Assembly: GCA_001797035.1 (NCBI GenBank)
Contig: MGOE01000043.1
Coordinates: 27,480-35,456 of the forward strand
DNA: 7,977 bases
Reading direction: 5' to 3'
Source of the DNA: Chloroflexi bacterium RBG_16_72_14
GTDB lineage: Bacteria > Chloroflexota > Limnocylindria > Limnocylindrales > CSP1-4
The notes beneath the pieces were generated by a model, which had not been told where the DNA came from, did no database searches, and saw only the letters and a list, made by a program, of their open reading frames with translations. Numbering within the stretch: the stretch's first letter is position 1; each line of letters begins with the position of its first letter. The position numbers and the translations under genes are program-made. Below are positions 5,445-7,977 of the stretch, piece by piece.

Positions 5445-5470
5445 AGGAACAGGACCAGTGGCCAAGGTGA
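5396..5470 (+). CDS. Possible 24-residue upstream ORF inside the E2 leader hairpin
   Basis: An ATG at 5396 opens 24 sense codons (MRNTSPTNRA at the start, QDQWPR at the end) and stops at TGA 5468-5470, overlapping the E2 start region by 13 nt. The start codon lies in the inner stem of the 5373-5444 hairpin, so translating it would disrupt that structure and expose the E2 Shine-Dalgarno. The peptide has no Leu, Ile or Val, which argues against classical branched-chain amino acid attenuation. The Shine-Dalgarno is poor and no homologue is recognised. Confidence 0.2.
   Translation: MRNTSPTNRASRSAPSEEQDQWPR
5443..5447 (+). promoter_or_regulatory. Ribosome binding site of E2
   Basis: GGAGG lies 10 nt before the GTG at 5458 and supports that start. 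The next in-frame ATG (5470) would remove the first strand of the lipoyl domain. The first two bases of the site are shared with the 3' arm of the upstream hairpin. Confidence 0.75.
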
Positions 5471-6846
5471 CGATGCCGCAGCTCGGCGAGAGCGTGGCGG
5501 AGGGGACGATCGGGCGCTGGCTCAAGCAGCCGGGCGACACCGTCGAGAAGTACGAGCCGCTCCTCGAGGTCATCACCGACAAGGTCAACGCCGAGGTGCC
5601 CTCGCCGTTCGCCGGAGTGCTCAAGGAGATCCTCGCCGAGGAAGGCGCCACCGTCCCCAACAACGCGGAGATCGCGGTCATCGAGACGGCGGACGAGGCC
5701 GGGGCCGCCACGGCCGAAGCGCCCGAGCCCGCCGCCGCAGCAGCATCCGCCCCCGAGCCCGCGCACGGCCCGGCCGGCTCCGACGAGCGCCCGGTCGCGG
5801 CGACGTTGTTCGCGCCTGCGGCCGCCCCCGCGCCCGCGATGCCCGCTTCCGCGACCTCGGCACCGTCCGCAGCGGCCCCGGTCCCGGTCATGGACGCCGA
5901 CGCCAACGCGCGGATGACCCCGGCGGTCCGCCGCCTGCTCCGCGAGCACAACCTGGAGCCGGCCCAGATCCACGGCACCGGTGGCGGCGGTCGCATCACC
6001 CGCGAGGACGTGCTCGCGCTCGTCGAGGCCATCCGCACCGGGACCGCCGCCCCGACGGCCACCGCGACGTCGGCTCCCCCGACCGCCGCGGCGCCGTCGA
6101 AGGCTCCCGTCGGCGCCCCCATCGCTTTCCCGCCGGGCGCGGACGAGGTCCTCGTCCCGATGACCCAGATGCGCAAGGGCATCGCGGCGCAGATGACGCG
6201 CGCGCTCCAGGCCCCGCACGCCTACGTCCAGATGGAGGTCGACGTCACCCGCCTGGTCGCCCTCCGGGAGCGCGCCAAGCGGGCCTACCAGGAGAAGGAG
6301 GGCATGTCGCTCTCCTACGTCCCGTTCGTCGTCAAGGCGTCCGCCGAGGCGCTCAAGCGCAACCCCACCTTCAATGCCGTCTGGACCGAACAGGGCCTGC
6401 TGGCCAAGCGCCGGATCAACATCGGCGTGGCGGTCGCGGTGGACGAGGGGTTGATCGTGCCCGTCATCCGGGACGCGGACCAGCTCAGCATCCACGGCCT
6501 CAACCGCGCGATCACCGACGTCGCAAACCGCGCCCGGGCGAACAAGCTCCGGCTCGACGACTTCGGTGGCGGCACGTTCACCGTGGACAACACGGGCTAC
6601 CTCGGCACCAACCTCGTGATGCCGATCCTCAACGTGCCCGAGGTGGGCATCGTGACCATGGAGGCGATCACCAAGCGCCCCGTTGTCGTGTCCACCGACG
6701 ACGGCGACGTCATCGCGATCAGGCCGGTCATGAACATGGTCCTGGCCGTGGACCACCGGGCCAACGACGGAGCCGGCGGCGCCGCGCTGCTGCGCGACAT
6801 CAAGTCCTGGCTCGAGGGCGTCGGTCCGGAGACGGCGATCTACTGA
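5458..6846 (+). CDS. Branched-chain 2-oxo acid dehydrogenase E2 (dihydrolipoyl acyltransferase)
   Basis: This 462-residue core protein takes the acyl group from E1 on a swinging lipoyl arm and transfers it to CoA. It has one lipoyl domain (1-77) with the lipoylated lysine K42 in ITDKVNAEVPSP, an Ala/Pro-rich linker (about 78-150), a peripheral-subunit-binding domain (about 151-190, TPAVRRLLREHNL...GTGGGGRITREDV) that docks E1 or E3, a second Ala/Pro/Thr linker (194-228), and the catalytic domain (228-462). The catalytic motif DHRANDG is complete, with H433 and D437. Length and domain order are those of BkdB/SucB/PdhC-type enzymes. Substrate is inferred from the E1 neighbours. It starts with GTG after a good GGAGG. 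It is separated from the E1-side genes by the structured gap, while lipA, whose product modifies K42, follows 2 nt later. Confidence 0.94.
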   Translation: MAKVTMPQLGESVAEGTIGRWLKQPGDTVEKYEPLLEVITDKVNAEVPSPFAGVLKEILAEEGATVPNNAEIAVIETADEAGAATAEAPEPAAAAASAPEPAHGPAGSDERPVAATLFAPAAAPAPAMPASATSAPSAAAPVPVMDADANARMTPAVRRLLREHNLEPAQIHGTGGGGRITREDVLALVEAIRTGTAAPTATATSAPPTAAAPSKAPVGAPIAFPPGADEVLVPMTQMRKGIAAQMTRALQAPHAYVQMEVDVTRLVALRERAKRAYQEKEGMSLSYVPFVVKASAEALKRNPTFNAVWTEQGLLAKRRINIGVAVAVDEGLIVPVIRDADQLSIHGLNRAITDVANRARANKLRLDDFGGGTFTVDNTGYLGTNLVMPILNVPEVGIVTMEAITKRPVVVSTDDGDVIAIRPVMNMVLAVDHRANDGAGGAALLRDIKSWLEGVGPETAIY

Positions 6847-6848
6847 CC

Positions 6849-7901
6849 ATGGCTCGCGAGCTCCCGATGTTCGACCCCAGTCCCGGCCACGGCCACCACG
6901 CCGCGGCGGGCGACCTGTCGATCGCGATCGGCGGCGGCGGCTTCGGCCCCGCCGCGGACGGGAGCACGCCGCTCCGCCGCCACCCGGCCTGGATCAAGTC
7001 CCGGCTGCCGTCGGGCGACAACTACCACGACCTGAAAGGCCTGCTGCGGGGCCTCAACCTCAACACCGTGTGCGAGGAGGCCCGCTGCCCCAATGTCGGG
7101 GAGTGCTGGGACCAGCGCACCGCGACGGTGATGATCCTGGGCGACGTCTGCACCCGGGCCTGCGGCTTCTGCGCCATCAAGACCGGCAAGCCCACCTGGT
7201 TCGACGACGACGAGCCGCGCCGGGTCGCCGAGGCGGTGGCGGCGATGGACCTCGACCACGTCGTGGTCACGAGCGTCGCCCGCGACGACCTGCCCGACGG
7301 CGGCGCCGGCGCCTTCGCGGCCACGATCCGCGAGCTCCGGGCGCGCAAGCCGCTGATGGGCGTCGAGGTCCTGATCCCGGACTTCAATGGCGAGGAGGCG
7401 CCGCTGCGCGCGGTCATGGAGGCGGGCCCCGACATCCTCAACCACAACCTCGAGACCGTGCGCCGGCTCCAGAAGCCCGTCCGCAAGCGGGCGCGCTGGG
7501 ACCGGACGCTCGGCGTCCTCGAGCGTGCCAAGGCGTACGCCGCCGAATCCGGCCACGAGGCGCACACCAAGAGCTCGCTCATGGTCGGTCTGGGCGAGAC
7601 CCGCGACGAGCTCCGCGAGGCGTTCGCGGCGCTGCGCGCCGTGGACACCGACATCCTGACCATCGGCCAGTACCTGCGGCCCACGTCCCAGCACCTGCCC
7701 CTCGTCCGCTATTACCACCCCGACGAGTTCGCGGACATGCGCGAGGAGACCCTCGCGATGGGCTTCAAGCACGTCGAGTCGGGGCCGCTCGTGCGGTCCA
7801 GCTACCACGCCCGCGACCAGGTCCCGGGTGCCGAGCTGCGCGCGCTCCGCCGTCGTGCGACGCTCGACGCGGACGGCCGCGTGGTCCCCGCCGCGAGCTG
7901 A
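6849..7901 (+). CDS. lipA: Lipoyl synthase (radical SAM)
   Basis: This 350-residue enzyme inserts two sulfurs into a protein-bound octanoyl chain to make the lipoyl group used by E2. Both iron-sulfur clusters are visible: the auxiliary cluster cysteines C75, C80 and C86 (CEEARCPNVGEC) and the radical SAM cysteines C101, C105 and C108 (CTRACGFC). The C-terminal SGPLVRSSYHA (311-321) supplies the serine ligand of the auxiliary cluster. Residues from HPAWIKSRLP (45-54) onward fit the family well. The first 40 or so residues are a Gly/His/Ala-rich extension (GHGHH at 13-17, GGGGFG at 28-33) not seen in short LipA proteins. Start is set at ATG 6849, 2 nt after the E2 stop; ATG 6867 is an alternative. 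Shine-Dalgarno is distant (GGAG at 6828-6831), so coupling to E2 is likely. No lipB or lplA is within the window. Confidence 0.96.
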   Translation: MARELPMFDPSPGHGHHAAAGDLSIAIGGGGFGPAADGSTPLRRHPAWIKSRLPSGDNYHDLKGLLRGLNLNTVCEEARCPNVGECWDQRTATVMILGDVCTRACGFCAIKTGKPTWFDDDEPRRVAEAVAAMDLDHVVVTSVARDDLPDGGAGAFAATIRELRARKPLMGVEVLIPDFNGEEAPLRAVMEAGPDILNHNLETVRRLQKPVRKRARWDRTLGVLERAKAYAAESGHEAHTKSSLMVGLGETRDELREAFAALRAVDTDILTIGQYLRPTSQHLPLVRYYHPDEFADMREETLAMGFKHVESGPLVRSSYHARDQVPGAELRALRRRATLDADGRVVPAAS

Positions 7902-7902
7902 G

Positions 7903-7932
7903 GCCCGCAGGCGGGCGGGCGCCACGCGGCGC
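7903..7932 (+). terminator. GC-rich hairpins after lipA, possible terminator
   Basis: Two small stems follow the lipA stop: GCCCG/CGGGC (7903-7907 with 7912-7916) and GCGCC/GGCGC (7919-7923 with 7928-7932) with an ACGC loop. There is no T-tract. The position suits a transcript end, but stems this short arise easily in such GC-rich DNA. Confidence 0.28.
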
Positions 7933-7965
7933 GAACCCTGCCGGCCCGACCGGTGTAACAGTGGC

Positions 7966-7977
7966 ATGGAGGACCCG
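7966..7977 (+). CDS. Possible start of a further gene, cut by the window edge
   Basis: An ATG at 7966 opens Met-Glu-Asp-Pro and runs to the edge. It is preceded by TAACAG at 7956-7961, a weak -10-like match that would suit a leaderless start. No Shine-Dalgarno lies before it. Four codons cannot be identified. Confidence 0.2.

Larger units (their letters stand above)
5091..5457 (+). other. 367-nt structured non-coding gap between the E1-side genes and E2
   Basis: No convincing gene lies here. Frames that cross it are extensions of shadow frames from the flanking genes. The stretch is visibly less GC-rich than its neighbours, particularly 5151-5200, and has only one TA dinucleotide (in CTAG at 5405-5408), so no TAnnnT -10 box is present and a housekeeping promoter for E2 is unlikely. 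It is filled with inverted repeats: 5095-5130, an imperfect one at 5146-5216 (GGCC-G-AGAC against GTCT-GGCC, with CGGC/GCCG inside), 5263-5307, 5311-5324 and 5373-5444. A 10-bp direct repeat TGCGTGGCCG occurs at 5141-5150 and 5345-5354. The pattern suggests a structured leader or processed RNA. No tRNA or known riboswitch was recognised. Confidence 0.5.

Noticed and set aside
5376..6848. Upstream part of the open frame containing lipA
   Set aside because: It is a shadow of E2 in another frame. The LipA family similarity begins only after 6849.

Overview
This is a GC-rich window (roughly 70% GC by eye) from a bacterial chromosome. It carries a nearly complete branched-chain 2-oxo acid dehydrogenase locus. 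The GC content, the PlsY motif variant (GSGRTGGTN) and the sequence style of LipA and E1 suggest a high-GC Chloroflexota-like lineage, with an actinobacterial relative as the alternative. No marker gene here settles the taxonomy.

Layout, left to right. Positions 1-314 hold no convincing gene. They contain a three-copy 17-bp tandem repeat at the left edge and several hairpins, one of which (278-304) sits just past the plsY stop. plsY (315-953, minus strand) encodes the membrane glycerol-3-phosphate acyltransferase. Positions 954-1170 form a divergent promoter region with an extended -10 facing plsY and a TACGAT -10 facing the dehydrogenase genes. The plus-strand cluster follows: lpdA/E3 (1171-2613), E1 alpha (2643-3743), E1 beta (3743-4726), a small DUF1801-like protein (4740-5090), a 367-nt non-coding gap with several strong inverted repeats (5091-5457), E2 (5458-6846) and lipA (6849-7901). 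The last 76 nt hold GC-rich hairpins and a possible start of another gene.

The genes work together. E1 alpha and beta decarboxylate a branched-chain 2-oxo acid on thiamine diphosphate. E2 carries the acyl group on a lipoyl lysine and passes it to CoA. E3 reoxidises the dihydrolipoyl group with NAD+. LipA makes the lipoyl group that E2 needs. The order E3-E1a-E1b-E2 matches the lpdV-bkdAA-bkdAB-bkdB order known from Bacillus. Branched acyl-CoAs can prime branched fatty acid synthesis, which would give the divergent plsY a loose link to membrane lipids, although that link is inference.

The least ordinary part is the E1b-E2 junction. It combines a non-catalytic DUF1801-like gene joined through a four-codon minicistron with two TGATG junctions, a terminator-like hairpin, a long hairpin at 5263-5307, and a composite hairpin at 5373-5444 whose 3' arm runs into the E2 Shine-Dalgarno sequence and which contains a 24-codon upstream ORF. 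This looks like a structured leader controlling E2-lipA expression relative to E1/E3, but only the sequence complementarity is observed.
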